Assembly: GCF_041379945.2 (NCBI RefSeq)
Contig: NZ_JBFTXJ020000005.1
Coordinates: 124,001 to 188,000 of the forward strand
Source: Aneurinibacillus sp. REN35
Lineage (GTDB): Bacteria; Bacillota; Bacilli; Aneurinibacillales; Aneurinibacillaceae
DNA length: 64,000 nucleotides
Direction: 5' to 3'
Both the position numbers and the translations under genes were made by a program. Shown in pieces: positions 1 to 8,351 of this stretch (positions are counted from its first letter, which is position 1; every line of letters starts with the position of its first letter). The notes under the pieces were generated by a model. That model searched no databases and was not told the origin of the DNA. It saw only the letters and a list, made by a program, of their open reading frames with translations.

Positions 1-1
1 G

Positions 2-322
2 CTCTTTGTTACCGAAGAAATCACACCCTCAGATGATATACGCAACATTACGGTTCTTCATACCTTCTCATTGATTGGCCATGTCACATCAGATCAGGAA
101 AGCACCGTCGAAGAAGTAAACCGTATGGCCACATATTACGCGATTAAAGCAGCCAAAGAATTAGAGATTGCTATGCGGGAACGCGGATTTGCTGAACTGT
201 ATCAAAAGCGCGCTCTTACCTCGCTTATTCCCGGCGTCATTCGCTCGTATGCGGAAAACACGCTTGGCCATTTCGGAAAAAGCGTTGCACGTCAATTCGA
301 TAATTCCCAATCAAAAAACTAA
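2..322 (+). CDS. C-terminal part of an unrecognised protein
   Basis: The reading frame is open from the first complete codon of the window to a TAA at 320-322, so the gene begins upstream and only about 106 residues are visible. A TTG at 71 could act as a start, but the open frame before it encodes plausible protein, so I treat the gene as truncated by the window edge. The visible part is soluble and mostly helical and ends in a charged, Asn/Gln-rich tail. I do not recognise the family and infer no function. A large inverted repeat begins at its stop codon. Confidence 0.55.
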   Translation, partial: LFVTEEITPSDDIRNITVLHTFSLIGHVTSDQESTVEEVNRMATYYAIKAAKELEIAMRERGFAELYQKRALTSLIPGVIRSYAENTLGHFGKSVARQFDNSQSKN

Positions 323-437
323 GAAACGGCTGCCGCATTTCTGCTTAAAAGAAGGTGTATGTTAAAATAAAACCTATATGCACCGTGTCTCTATTACACG
401 AGATTTCAAGCAGAAAGGGGAAAAGCGGCAGTTTCTT
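321..437. repeat. Large imperfect inverted repeat between genes
   Basis: The left arm (321-346) contains AAGAAAC-gg-CTGCCGC and CTGCTT. The right arm (408-437) contains AAGCAG and GCGGCAGTTTCTT, complementary in the matching order. About 60 bases lie between the arms. The left arm begins at the stop of the upstream gene, and the right arm ends about 20 bases before the RavA-like start. It could be a long terminator-like stem, a regulatory leader or a miniature element; there is no terminal T-run, so simple termination is not obvious. Confidence 0.45.
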
Positions 438-457
438 GCAGGCGTGCCGCGCAGCAT

Positions 458-1762
458 ATGAATTCAACACCCAAATCCATTCAAACAAAAATCGAAGAGG
501 CAATCCAGCTTTTAGAAGTGCGTTTTTTTGAACGTGAAGAGCTGATTCGCCTTTTATTTTTAAGTATGATGAGCGGTGAAAATGCGCTGCTCATCGGTCC
601 ACCAGGAACGGCTAAATCACAATTGGCCAGAAGCATCTCCCAGCTCTTCGGCAGTGAACAGTGGTTTGACTATCTTCTCACGCGTTTTACTACACCGGAT
701 GAGATCTTTGGTCCTGTCTCGCTTCAAGAGTTAAAGCAGGATCGCTACATTCGACAGACCGATGGGTATCTGCCGGCTTCCCAATTTGCTTTTTTAGATG
801 AAATATTTAAAGCCAACAGTGCTATTCTCAATGCTCTGCTATCCATTCTAAATGAAAGATTATTTTTTAACGGACGCGAGAAACAGGACGTACCACTGAT
901 GTTCTTAATGGCAGCCTCCAATGAATTGCCTGAAGACAACGAGCAGCTCGAAGCGCTGTATGATCGTTTTCTTGTCCGCTATGAAGTCGCCTACTTAAAA
1001 AACATTGCCAGTTATGAGCTCATGTTCGAGCTGCCGGAGGAACCACTTCCCCATATCCTTACGCTTGCTGATGTTACACTCATACGAAAAAACGCCAAGC
1101 AGATCGTCCTGCCTGCATCGCTTGTCTACTTCTTATACCAACTCAAACAGGCCATGGAAGAAAAGGAATTCATGCTATCTGATCGTCGCTGGAGCAAAAT
1201 CGGCCATGTTTGGAAGACGTCTGCCGCATTAAATGGACGCGATCAAGTTTCCATCTGGGATACGGTGTATACGCCGCATATGCTATGGGATGTACCGGAG
1301 GATTTACCTGTCCTACAGGATTTATTCGATAAGCATTTTCAGGAGGCATTAAAGCAGGAGATAGAAGAAGAGCTGCCACTGCATCACTACAACCAAATAG
1401 CCGAGAAATGGCTAGACAAAGAAGAGGAGCTCAACGGCTACCAATTTAAGCGTGAGGTGGGAGAAAAACTTGGCAAGGATGCGGTCGTACGTGCACAGTC
1501 ACTACTTGAGACATGTCGTGTAGAAATTGAGAAAACAGCACGCGAGCTTAGAGATAAGCTGCTTATGTGGCAGGAAAAAGAAAAAGATATGGCGGCGTAT
1601 TTACGCGGTCGTAACTTTTTATTGCTACAGCCGGACCGTTATGCGGTAAAATACACACGCCTGCGCATACAAGGCGAACGCATTCTTCAATCATTACAGG
1701 GCATATACAGAACGCTTTTTGATAAAGAAGTTCCCGGTACAGCATATGATTATACCTTATAG
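458..1762 (+). CDS. ravA: MoxR/RavA-type AAA+ ATPase
   Basis: A 434-residue AAA+ ATPase of the MoxR class, RavA branch. Walker A is GPPGTAKS (residues 47-54) and Walker B is FLDEIF (about 112-117), followed by the sensor-1 sequence AASNELPE. The C-terminal 150 residues are charged and helical, like the RavA lid and insertion. Such ATPases act as remodelling chaperones with a VWA partner, and the next gene 11 bases downstream encodes one, so the two are probably co-translated. No convincing Shine-Dalgarno precedes this ATG, so the start is uncertain. The substrate is unknown: in enterobacteria RavA-ViaA has been linked to respiratory complexes and aminoglycoside sensitivity, which need not apply here. 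Confidence 0.85.
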   Translation: MNSTPKSIQTKIEEAIQLLEVRFFEREELIRLLFLSMMSGENALLIGPPGTAKSQLARSISQLFGSEQWFDYLLTRFTTPDEIFGPVSLQELKQDRYIRQTDGYLPASQFAFLDEIFKANSAILNALLSILNERLFFNGREKQDVPLMFLMAASNELPEDNEQLEALYDRFLVRYEVAYLKNIASYELMFELPEEPLPHILTLADVTLIRKNAKQIVLPASLVYFLYQLKQAMEEKEFMLSDRRWSKIGHVWKTSAALNGRDQVSIWDTVYTPHMLWDVPEDLPVLQDLFDKHFQEALKQEIEEELPLHHYNQIAEKWLDKEEELNGYQFKREVGEKLGKDAVVRAQSLLETCRVEIEKTARELRDKLLMWQEKEKDMAAYLRGRNFLLLQPDRYAVKYTRLRIQGERILQSLQGIYRTLFDKEVPGTAYDYTL

Positions 1763-1773
1763 AACAGGGGAGA

Positions 1774-3516
1774 ATGCCGATGATCATTCGTTGCACACGC
1801 GTTGACCGTTACGTATTCGAAGGATTCATCCGCTCCTCCCGCACGGCACAGGAGTGGATACAGGAAGCGAAGCAGCAGGCGGACTGGTTCACGGTTGAGT
1901 TGTTTGCTGACTTTTTTCTTTGTTTTTACTTGACTCGACCAGAGATGAACCCGGATAAAGAAGAATCCTCTTTCCACCGCTGGCTTGTTGATACGTTGCG
2001 AGGCCAATATTTCTATCGAACGCTCCATCCTCACACAGCCTCTCATGTCAGCGCATCATTCAAAACAGCACTCAAGGCGCTTATGTGGCTCACTCATACG
2101 TACGCCAAAGAAGTGAAAGAGAGAAAACAGGAGGAGCAAAAACTTGCAAAGCTTGGCACAGAACGAGAAGAAGGGCAGCAGGGTGAAGAAGCTGCGCAGC
2201 TTAGTGAACAGTTATCTGATAAACAAATAGAGAAGCTAAAGCTTATCGGCTATACGCTTCAACAGGGCAAGAAAATTGCTGAAGAAAAACAGGAAGCACG
2301 TGATACGCGCCCGCTCGTAGAAGCAGAAATAAAAGCTCTGCGACAAAGAATCATATCACTGCAGGAAGAAATGCAAACAGATTTCAAAAAGCGAAATAAA
2401 TTGAAACAAAAGCTAAAAAAAATCGAGGAAGAGCTTGCACAGCGGGAGAAGCAGCACCAACGACTTACGCGGCAAACCGAAGAAGCTCTCTCACAGCTTG
2501 AAGAAGAATTAGGAGAATGGTTAAATACATCACTTACACAGACACTTGCCAGTGAAGAAGAAGAAAATCGCTTTCTATACGATCTAGTAGAAGCAAGCCA
2601 ACGATTTGCGAACCGCCGCTGGGGCAATGAATTGGGAAAACTGCGCAGACAAACGTTTGAACAGTACCTTAAATGGGCCGCCAAGCTTAAAAAGCAGCCC
2701 GATCTACTTGCTTTTTTACAGGAAGTAGGGCGCAACATTCAATACTATCGCGCACAAAAACGTAAAATACGTACCACACGCATTCCGGAAGCATATGATG
2801 ACCTGCGTCAGTCCAATGATATGGCACACATGCTTCCGAGCGAGGCTGTACTGCTGGCCGATGAAGACTATGAGCCGTATTTCATGGTGAAGTGGCTTGA
2901 ACAAAAACTGATGACATATCATACAACCGGCTTTATCGAGGAACCCCAGAAAGGCCCAGTCATCTGCATGCTTGATACGTCACACTCAATGCGGGGCGGC
3001 AAACTCAGGCTTGCTCAGATTTTTACCATGACATTCGCCGCGCTCACCCTATTAGAAGGACGCGATTTCCTACTTCTCCTCTTCGGTGCCAAAGGCGAAG
3101 TAAAGGAGCAGCCGCTTTACCATCGTAAACCCAACTGGCCTGCTTTCTATGCCTTGTCACAGATGACATTTGGCGGGGGTACGCATTTTGATTCCCCTAT
3201 TGCGCGCGGCATTGAATTTGTCCAGCAAAGCTCTGCCTTCCGCAATGCTGATTTCGTAATGGTGACAGACGGCGTCGGCCATATCTCTCCCCCTATACAA
3301 AACCAGCTAAGAGAACTCGGAGCACAGCGGCATGTGCGGCTTCACTCGCTCATCATCGGCTCTGCTCGCCAGCATCTAGCGCAGAAATACGACATTCTAG
3401 GCGTCTCACACCGCGTTCGCTTCGCTACAAACTGGGAGATGGGCGACGAGACTTCTACAGGGTTATTGCTCGATGTATTTGAACCTGCCGATCCACAGAC
3501 AGCGCTTAGAAAATAA
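1774..3516 (+). CDS. viaA: VWA-domain protein, ViaA/CoxE-like partner of the MoxR ATPase
   Basis: A 580-residue protein with no signal peptide. Residues about 100-270 are extremely Glu/Lys/Gln-rich and predicted coiled coil. The C-terminal part carries a von Willebrand A domain with a MIDAS motif D-T-S-H-S near residue 400 and further metal-site elements (GGGTHFD, VTDGVG). This matches the ViaA/CoxE group that partners MoxR ATPases. It follows the ATPase by 11 bases with the ribosome site AGGGGAGA, so the two form one operon. The pair presumably assembles or remodels a membrane or metal-containing complex; nothing nearby identifies that client. A strong bidirectional terminator follows. Confidence 0.85.
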   Translation: MPMIIRCTRVDRYVFEGFIRSSRTAQEWIQEAKQQADWFTVELFADFFLCFYLTRPEMNPDKEESSFHRWLVDTLRGQYFYRTLHPHTASHVSASFKTALKALMWLTHTYAKEVKERKQEEQKLAKLGTEREEGQQGEEAAQLSEQLSDKQIEKLKLIGYTLQQGKKIAEEKQEARDTRPLVEAEIKALRQRIISLQEEMQTDFKKRNKLKQKLKKIEEELAQREKQHQRLTRQTEEALSQLEEELGEWLNTSLTQTLASEEEENRFLYDLVEASQRFANRRWGNELGKLRRQTFEQYLKWAAKLKKQPDLLAFLQEVGRNIQYYRAQKRKIRTTRIPEAYDDLRQSNDMAHMLPSEAVLLADEDYEPYFMVKWLEQKLMTYHTTGFIEEPQKGPVICMLDTSHSMRGGKLRLAQIFTMTFAALTLLEGRDFLLLLFGAKGEVKEQPLYHRKPNWPAFYALSQMTFGGGTHFDSPIARGIEFVQQSSAFRNADFVMVTDGVGHISPPIQNQLRELGAQRHVRLHSLIIGSARQHLAQKYDILGVSHRVRFATNWEMGDETSTGLLLDVFEPADPQTALRK

Positions 3517-3568
3517 AAAACACGCAAAGAAGCAGGCTTTCCACCTGCTGCCCTTTGCGTGTTTTTTT
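3517..3568. terminator. Bidirectional intrinsic terminator
   Basis: The arms AAACACGCAAAG and CTTTGCGTG are flanked by A-runs on the left and T-runs on the right, with an inner AGCAGG/CCTGCT stem. It lies between the VWA gene and the convergent VOC gene and can serve both. Confidence 0.85.
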
Positions 3569-3584
3569 ATGTATACCACATAGA

Positions 3585-3977
3585 TTACATACGTTTCCCC
3601 GGTTCGACCAATTGCAATAATTCGCGGTCGGGTCCATAGAATAGAATCATCCGTCCACCTTCAAGAGTGGGCTTCGGTTCCTCTGTATTAAACACGATTC
3701 CTTTATTCCGGTAATACGAAATCGCTTCTTCTATATTATCAACAGTAAAAGCAATATGATTTACAATCCCACTATCGCTATAGCTGCCCTGCGGAGCAAG
3801 ATCACGAATCAGCTCAATCTCCATACCTGCCTGTGCATTATGATAGAGAAACGTCATCTCCCGCACCTCATTTTCCCCGCGCAGCCGAACCTGATAGTCG
3901 AACATTTCTTTATAAAAATCGATTGAACGATCCATATCTGATACGATTACAGCCACATGCTCCATTTTCTTAATCAT
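3585..3977 (-). CDS. VOC (glyoxalase/bleomycin-resistance fold) protein
   Basis: A 130-residue protein covering one complete vicinal-oxygen-chelate module pair. It has the typical start HVAVIVSDMDRSIDFYKE, a metal-type His (MEHV), a second His in VNHIAFTVD and the C-terminal ELLQLVEPG with its Glu. Members include lactoylglutathione lyases, dioxygenases and resistance proteins; the sequence alone does not tell which. The gene stands alone, convergent with the VWA gene, and ends just before the shared terminator. A glyoxalase-like role in aldehyde detoxification is possible but unproven. Confidence 0.8.
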   Translation of the reverse strand: MIKKMEHVAVIVSDMDRSIDFYKEMFDYQVRLRGENEVREMTFLYHNAQAGMEIELIRDLAPQGSYSDSGIVNHIAFTVDNIEEAISYYRNKGIVFNTEEPKPTLEGGRMILFYGPDRELLQLVEPGKRM

Positions 3978-4089
3978 ATTCTTTCCCTCTTTCTATTGTC
4001 GTTGTTTTTCGTGCTTTTTTATATTCTACACTTCCGCACACATACAACAAAGAGACGAAAAGAAAATATACACATAATCTTGCAGTTTT

Positions 4090-4221
4090 GTTCAAAAAAG
4101 ATGGTGTAAGTCTTTTGAACTATGATAAAATAATCACGGAGCGTTGAAGGATCTTTTGTATGTGGGCACTTGAGAGATCTGGAGCAGATAGTGCAACCGG
4201 CCAAATCTGGTCGGTTTTTTT
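4090..4221 (+). promoter_or_regulatory. Leader with intrinsic terminator upstream of a diguanylate cyclase gene
   Basis: An 8-base palindrome GTTCAAAA/TTTTGAAC (4090-4097, 4113-4120) is followed by a leader with competing short pairings (GGATCT with AGATC; GCACT with AGTGC). The leader ends in a terminator stem AACCGGCC-aaatct-GGTCGGTT with a seven-T run (4195-4221). The terminator stops about 11 bases before the ribosome-binding site of the downstream gene, as expected for an attenuator or riboswitch platform. I could not match it to a c-di-GMP or other known riboswitch consensus. Confidence 0.5.
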
Positions 4222-4248
4222 ATTTTATTACAAAGGGGAATGGTAAGC

Positions 4249-6282
4249 ATGTCGGCTTATCGCTTAATTTCACCACAAACACTGAAAACAAAGCTTTTCT
4301 TTTCAATGGGAGTATTGTTTCTGCTTATTGGGATTCTCAGCGTTGTTCCTATAACTCTTACATTAAATTATGAACGAAAAGAAGAAATTCTTTTAAACTT
4401 ATCTGAAACAATTCGCTTAGAACAGAAGTTTGTCGACACTTGGTTCGAAAAGCGGGTGCAAACCATACAGTATTTCGCTTCTCTTCCTTCAGCTAAGCAA
4501 CATAACATCGAGGCTTTGCAAAAAAACATGCAAATTTTTTCCGAAAGCCAAAATGAATTCACTGCGCTTGTATTTGTAGATAAAAACGGAATAACAAGAA
4601 TTGACACGAATGCAAGCACAGGGGTCGACCTTTCTGATCGTGAATATTTCAAGCAGGCACAGCAAGGGCATTCTTATATTACAGATGTGTTCATTGGAAG
4701 GGTATCGGGCAAGCCTATTATCATCGTCTCTTCGCCAGTTATGAATGAGAGGCATGAATTTCTGGGCGTTATATTCGGCTCAGTAGAACTGACTACCGTT
4801 AATAATTTGATGAAGCAACTACACTTTGGCAAAACAGGAGAAACCTATCTGATTGATAAACATGGACTTATGCTTACTGAATCCAGACATTCTCCCCCAC
4901 ACACAGTAAAGGAAACAGGCTTTGAAAGCAACATCATTATAGATCGTACCTCTGTTTTTAAGCATGTCATGGCGAATGCCCCACTTACCGAAAGCTATAA
5001 GAATTATCGGGGGGTTGAGGTATTTGGAACGTATCGCTGGGTAAAAAACCATGAATGGGCGATTATCGGAGAGATCGAACAACGTGAAGTTTTCGGCCCT
5101 TTCTATCATCTGCTGTTTATTATGGGGATTATTGTTTTCCTTGTTATTTGTGTTTCGTTGTTTTTTATTCGTTCCATTATAAAGCAAATCGAATATCCGA
5201 TTCATTATTTGCTGCGAGGAGCCAAAATTATCGAAAGCGGGCATTATTCCTATACGATCGATAGCAGCGTGATCCAAAAAACACCGCTAGAAATGCGCCA
5301 GCTATGCGAGACGTATAATCGCATGTCTAGAGCACTGCAGCATCATCTACAACTGCTTGCAGAAAGCGAAGAACGGTATCGTTCCTTATTTGACCTCTCA
5401 CCGCAAACCATCGGCGTACATAGTGAAGGGGTCATCGTCTGCATCAACCAGGCAGGTGTGCGCATGCTGAAGGAAGATTGTATGGAAAAAGTAATTGGGA
5501 CATCCATCTATGATATTGTGCATCCTGACTTTCACGGTGCTGTGACGGAACGATCCGAAAAAATCACAAATAATGAGCCTTATGAACGTCTAGTCGAACA
5601 GAAAATCATTTGCAAAGATGGAACATTCATTGATGTCGAAATTACAGCAGCGCCCATTGTGTATAATGGGAAGAATGCCATTCAATTTGTTGTCCATGAT
5701 GTAACAGCACAAACTAAAATGAAAGAGAAGCTGAAGAAAGCAAACGAAACTCTGCTCCAACTTTCCATTATAGACGGTCTTACAGGGATTTATAACCGCA
5801 GATATTTTGATCAAAAGCTGAAGGAAGAATGGGAACAGGCAGCACAAGCTTCCTCTCCTTTTTCTCTCGTTATGTTTGATATTGATCAGTTTAAATTATA
5901 TAACGATACATACGGGCATCAGGGAGGGGATGAATGCCTTAAGAGGATTGCACGCGCCGTTGAGGAAGAAGTTCGGCAAGCGGGCAGCCTGATCGCCCGA
6001 TACGGCGGGGAAGAATTTGCGTGTATTCTGCCCAACACTGACACAGAAGGCGCACTGCTTGTGGCAGAGAAAATTAGAGCGTGTGTTGAAAACCTGCAGC
6101 TCCCCCACTCCGCCTCCAAGATCGCACCGTTCGTTACTGTTAGTGTTGGTGCAGGAACAATGATCCCTTCTTCTCCACAGAAGCCGGAGGCCTTACTCTC
6201 ATGTGCAGATAAAGCACTGTATCATGCAAAAGAGCACGGTAGAAACCAAACATGCCACTATCATCAGCAAAAAGTCGGCTAA
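4249..6282 (+). CDS. Membrane sensor diguanylate cyclase (Cache-HAMP-PAS-GGDEF)
   Basis: The order is a transmembrane helix (about 12-34), an extracellular Cache-type sensor (about 45-270), a second transmembrane helix (about 280-302), a HAMP linker, a PAS domain (about 368-490) and a C-terminal GGDEF domain. The active site reads RYGGEEF, with the metal-binding VMFDIDQFKLYNDTYGH, so synthesis of c-di-GMP from GTP is likely. The usual inhibitory I-site RxxD is not present (QAGS at that position), suggesting no product inhibition there. I chose ATG 4249 because AAAGGGG sits 10 bases upstream; ATG 4240 would be only one base from it. The extracellular ligand is unknown. A leader with a terminator precedes the gene. 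Confidence 0.9.
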   Translation: MSAYRLISPQTLKTKLFFSMGVLFLLIGILSVVPITLTLNYERKEEILLNLSETIRLEQKFVDTWFEKRVQTIQYFASLPSAKQHNIEALQKNMQIFSESQNEFTALVFVDKNGITRIDTNASTGVDLSDREYFKQAQQGHSYITDVFIGRVSGKPIIIVSSPVMNERHEFLGVIFGSVELTTVNNLMKQLHFGKTGETYLIDKHGLMLTESRHSPPHTVKETGFESNIIIDRTSVFKHVMANAPLTESYKNYRGVEVFGTYRWVKNHEWAIIGEIEQREVFGPFYHLLFIMGIIVFLVICVSLFFIRSIIKQIEYPIHYLLRGAKIIESGHYSYTIDSSVIQKTPLEMRQLCETYNRMSRALQHHLQLLAESEERYRSLFDLSPQTIGVHSEGVIVCINQAGVRMLKEDCMEKVIGTSIYDIVHPDFHGAVTERSEKITNNEPYERLVEQKIICKDGTFIDVEITAAPIVYNGKNAIQFVVHDVTAQTKMKEKLKKANETLLQLSIIDGLTGIYNRRYFDQKLKEEWEQAAQASSPFSLVMFDIDQFKLYNDTYGHQGGDECLKRIARAVEEEVRQAGSLIARYGGEEFACILPNTDTEGALLVAEKIRACVENLQLPHSASKIAPFVTVSVGAGTMIPSSPQKPEALLSCADKALYHAKEHGRNQTCHYHQQKVG

Positions 6283-6306
6283 CCCTTTTCCTTTTCATGA
6301 ACAAAA

Positions 6307-6340
6307 CACTGCCGCCCCTATCTTAGAAGAGGCGGCAGTG
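6307..6340 (-). terminator. Terminator of the DUF3243 gene
   Basis: Perfect 10-base arms CACTGCCGCC and GGCGGCAGTG; on the minus strand the stem is followed by TTTTG. It may also stop the convergent diguanylate cyclase transcript. Confidence 0.75.
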
Positions 6341-6356
6341 AATTATCTATACGTAT

Positions 6357-6707
6357 TTAAGCTTCATCCTGTACCATGCGCACGAGCATATGTGCGAGGT
6401 GGTGACGTTGATCCTGGTCGCCGACTTTCCATAATTCCTGAAGCAAGCGCTCTTCACGATTGCGCGGTTCTTCGTTAGCAGCTAAATAATCTCCTACCTT
6501 CTCCGCAGTTTTTGCCAGTGCTTCTTCGCCCATTCCTAACTTTTCGCCGAGGTGAATCTTATCTCCAAGGTAATTTTTGAATGAATCGAAGTTGCCCATA
6601 ATGTCCTCTTTTTGATCTTCACCCATGCGGCTTGCTACTTCGCCGATTCGACCGGTGTCTACATTGCCACTCTTATCAACCATATGATTCATTTCATTGT
6701 TTTCCAT
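6357..6707 (-). CDS. DUF3243 family protein (YmfJ-like)
   Basis: A 116-residue soluble protein matching the Bacillales DUF3243 family. The recognisable core is FDSFKNYLGDKIHLGEKLGM, followed by a C-terminal helical segment ending in HHLAHMLVRMV. The N-terminal 30 residues are Asn/Met-rich and probably disordered. GAGGAGG precedes the ATG. The biochemical role of the family is unknown; homologues are common in spore formers. It is a single gene with its own terminator. Confidence 0.7.
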   Translation of the reverse strand: MENNEMNHMVDKSGNVDTGRIGEVASRMGEDQKEDIMGNFDSFKNYLGDKIHLGEKLGMGEEALAKTAEKVGDYLAANEEPRNREERLLQELWKVGDQDQRHHLAHMLVRMVQDEA

Positions 6708-6964
6708 TCTTCTTCCTCCTCGTTGTTTAAGAATGTGTTACTGGCTACAGATAGAACTTTCCACCCTTTTCCTGCACTCAAACAAATATAAGACAAATAT
6801 TATACAACTATTGTTCAATATGTTATTTTCTCGTATCTGTTGAATCGAAACGGACCGTTCTTATACACTGTGTAGAGAATATAAAGAAGCTCAGTGCCAG
6901 CAATCGTATTTTCTTTTCCCATTTGGTTATGCAAGAAAACAGAAAGAAAAGAGGAGACTATGCT

Positions 6965-7312
6965 ATGAAGCTTTTTGAGGAACCGGATTTATTAGGTATT
7001 TATTGCGAACGACGGGATAGCGGCCATCCTGAAGACTATGCGTTTGAAATTACACAAAAATATATGTTTAACTTCTTTATCAGCAATATGAATCGGCTCT
7101 TTGCCATTAATAAGACAGAATTATCCCCTGCCATGCCAGAGGATGAAAAGGCACGACTGCATTACTTGCAGAATGCGTCAGACACAGAAAAGCTGCATCT
7201 GATTGAACGGTGGTACGAGGACTATAAAGACAGCATCTACTCTTCACCGGGCTCGTTCGAGCGGGCATACCAGCATCGAAATGCACTCATCCAAAATCAC
7301 AAGAAAGAATAA
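6965..7312 (+). CDS. Small conserved hypothetical protein
   Basis: A 115-residue acidic, soluble protein starting MKLFEEPDLL. I chose ATG 6965 because GAGGAG (6951-6956) lies 8 bases upstream; an in-frame upstream start at 6923 lacks a ribosome site. A minimal ATG-CTA-TGA overlaps the start codon (6960-6968) and could affect initiation. The protein has no signal peptide, transmembrane segment or motif that I recognise. It stands alone and ends at a bidirectional terminator shared with the rbs operon. Confidence 0.6.
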   Translation: MKLFEEPDLLGIYCERRDSGHPEDYAFEITQKYMFNFFISNMNRLFAINKTELSPAMPEDEKARLHYLQNASDTEKLHLIERWYEDYKDSIYSSPGSFERAYQHRNALIQNHKKE

Positions 7313-7313
7313 T

Positions 7314-7368
7314 AAAAAACCCGCCGCCTACTCGGATGTTCTCCGAGCGGGCATAACGGGCCTTTTTT
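7314..7368. terminator. Bidirectional terminator at the end of the rbs operon
   Basis: A nested stem, CCCG-...-CTCGGA-tgttc-TCCGAG-CGGG (7320-7351), has a six-A run on its left (a T-run for the leftward rbs transcript) and CCTTTTTT further right for the rightward gene. Confidence 0.65.
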
Positions 7369-7387
7369 CACTCTGATATAACGGCTG

Positions 7388-8317
7388 TTATTGCTTGACC
7401 AACTCAAGCTTAACCGGTACATCTTTCTCTACCTTTTCACCGGCAGCAACCTTTTTCGCTACTTCGATTGCTTGTTTACCTATCAACTCGGGCTTCTGTG
7501 CAATCGTTGCGCTCATGCGTCCGTCTTTGACTGCGGCTACCGCATCATCTGTTGCATCAAAGCCTACGACTACGACATCTTTTAGACCTGCTGATTGGAT
7601 CGCTTTGATTGCACCTAATGCCATCTCGTCATTATGGGCAAATACGGCTTTAATATCTTTGTTGCCTTGGAGAATATTCTCCATAACGCTCATGCCTTTT
7701 GCACGGTCAAAATCGGCTGGCTGTTTGGCAATAATTTTGACACCTGTTTCTTTATCCATAACCTCATGAAAGCCTTTACCGCGTTCACGAGCAGCAGAAG
7801 AACCAGGAATCCCTTCAAGCTCCACAACATTCCCTTGTTTCCCGATTTTCTCAAGCAGATATTCTGCCGCCATTTTACCACCGGCCACATTATCCGATGC
7901 TACATGGGAGGCTACCTCGCCACCTTCCGCACTCCGGTCCACCGTAATAACCGGGATGTTCGCACGATTTGCAGACTTAATCGCAGAAGATACCGCCGCC
8001 GAGTCAGTCGGATTTACCAGCAGCACGTCTACCTGACGCTGAATCAAGTCCTCAATGCCAGAGATTTGCTTTGCCGGATCATCCTGCGCATCAACAGCAA
8101 TAAGTTTCATGTTGTTTTCTTTTGCCGCTTTTTCCGCGCCCTCTTTCAGGGTCACGAAGAACGGGTTACTCTGTGTGGAGACAGCAAGACCTACGGTGAT
8201 TTCTTCCTTCTTGCCTCCTTCTGATTTTTCAGATGTGCCAGGTGCCTGTGTGGTACAGCCAACCATGAGCGAGAGCCCGAGCATACCTACTGCGAGACCG
8301 TTAAACAGCTTTTTCAT
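7388..8317 (-). CDS. rbsB: Ribose ABC transporter substrate-binding lipoprotein RbsB
   Basis: A 309-residue periplasmic-binding-protein-1 family lipoprotein. The signal peptide MKKLFNGLAVGMLGLSLMVGC ends in a lipobox with Cys, so it is membrane-tethered outside the cell. Typical sugar-binding blocks follow: NPFFVTLKEGAEKAAKE, VNPTDSAAV, VFAHNDEMALGAIKAI and VVGFDATDDA. The start at 8317 has GGGGA upstream; the longer open frame to 8386 would bury the signal peptide. It is the last gene of the rbs operon and delivers ribose to RbsC/RbsA. Confidence 0.93.
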   Translation of the reverse strand: MKKLFNGLAVGMLGLSLMVGCTTQAPGTSEKSEGGKKEEITVGLAVSTQSNPFFVTLKEGAEKAAKENNMKLIAVDAQDDPAKQISGIEDLIQRQVDVLLVNPTDSAAVSSAIKSANRANIPVITVDRSAEGGEVASHVASDNVAGGKMAAEYLLEKIGKQGNVVELEGIPGSSAARERGKGFHEVMDKETGVKIIAKQPADFDRAKGMSVMENILQGNKDIKAVFAHNDEMALGAIKAIQSAGLKDVVVVGFDATDDAVAAVKDGRMSATIAQKPELIGKQAIEVAKKVAAGEKVEKDVPVKLELVKQ

Positions 8318-8351
8318 TATTGTAATCCCCTTTACGCTAATAGTCTGTATA

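Noticed and set aside
2259-2738. Minus-strand 159-residue Ser/Cys/Phe-rich frame
   Set aside because: Antisense of the Glu/Lys coiled coil in the VWA gene.
4090-4221. Known c-di-GMP riboswitch
   Set aside because: Consensus elements of class I or II were not found by eye, so it is listed only as an unidentified leader.
7395-8224. Plus-strand frames opposite rbsB
   Set aside because: Shadows of a well-recognised gene; no ribosome sites.
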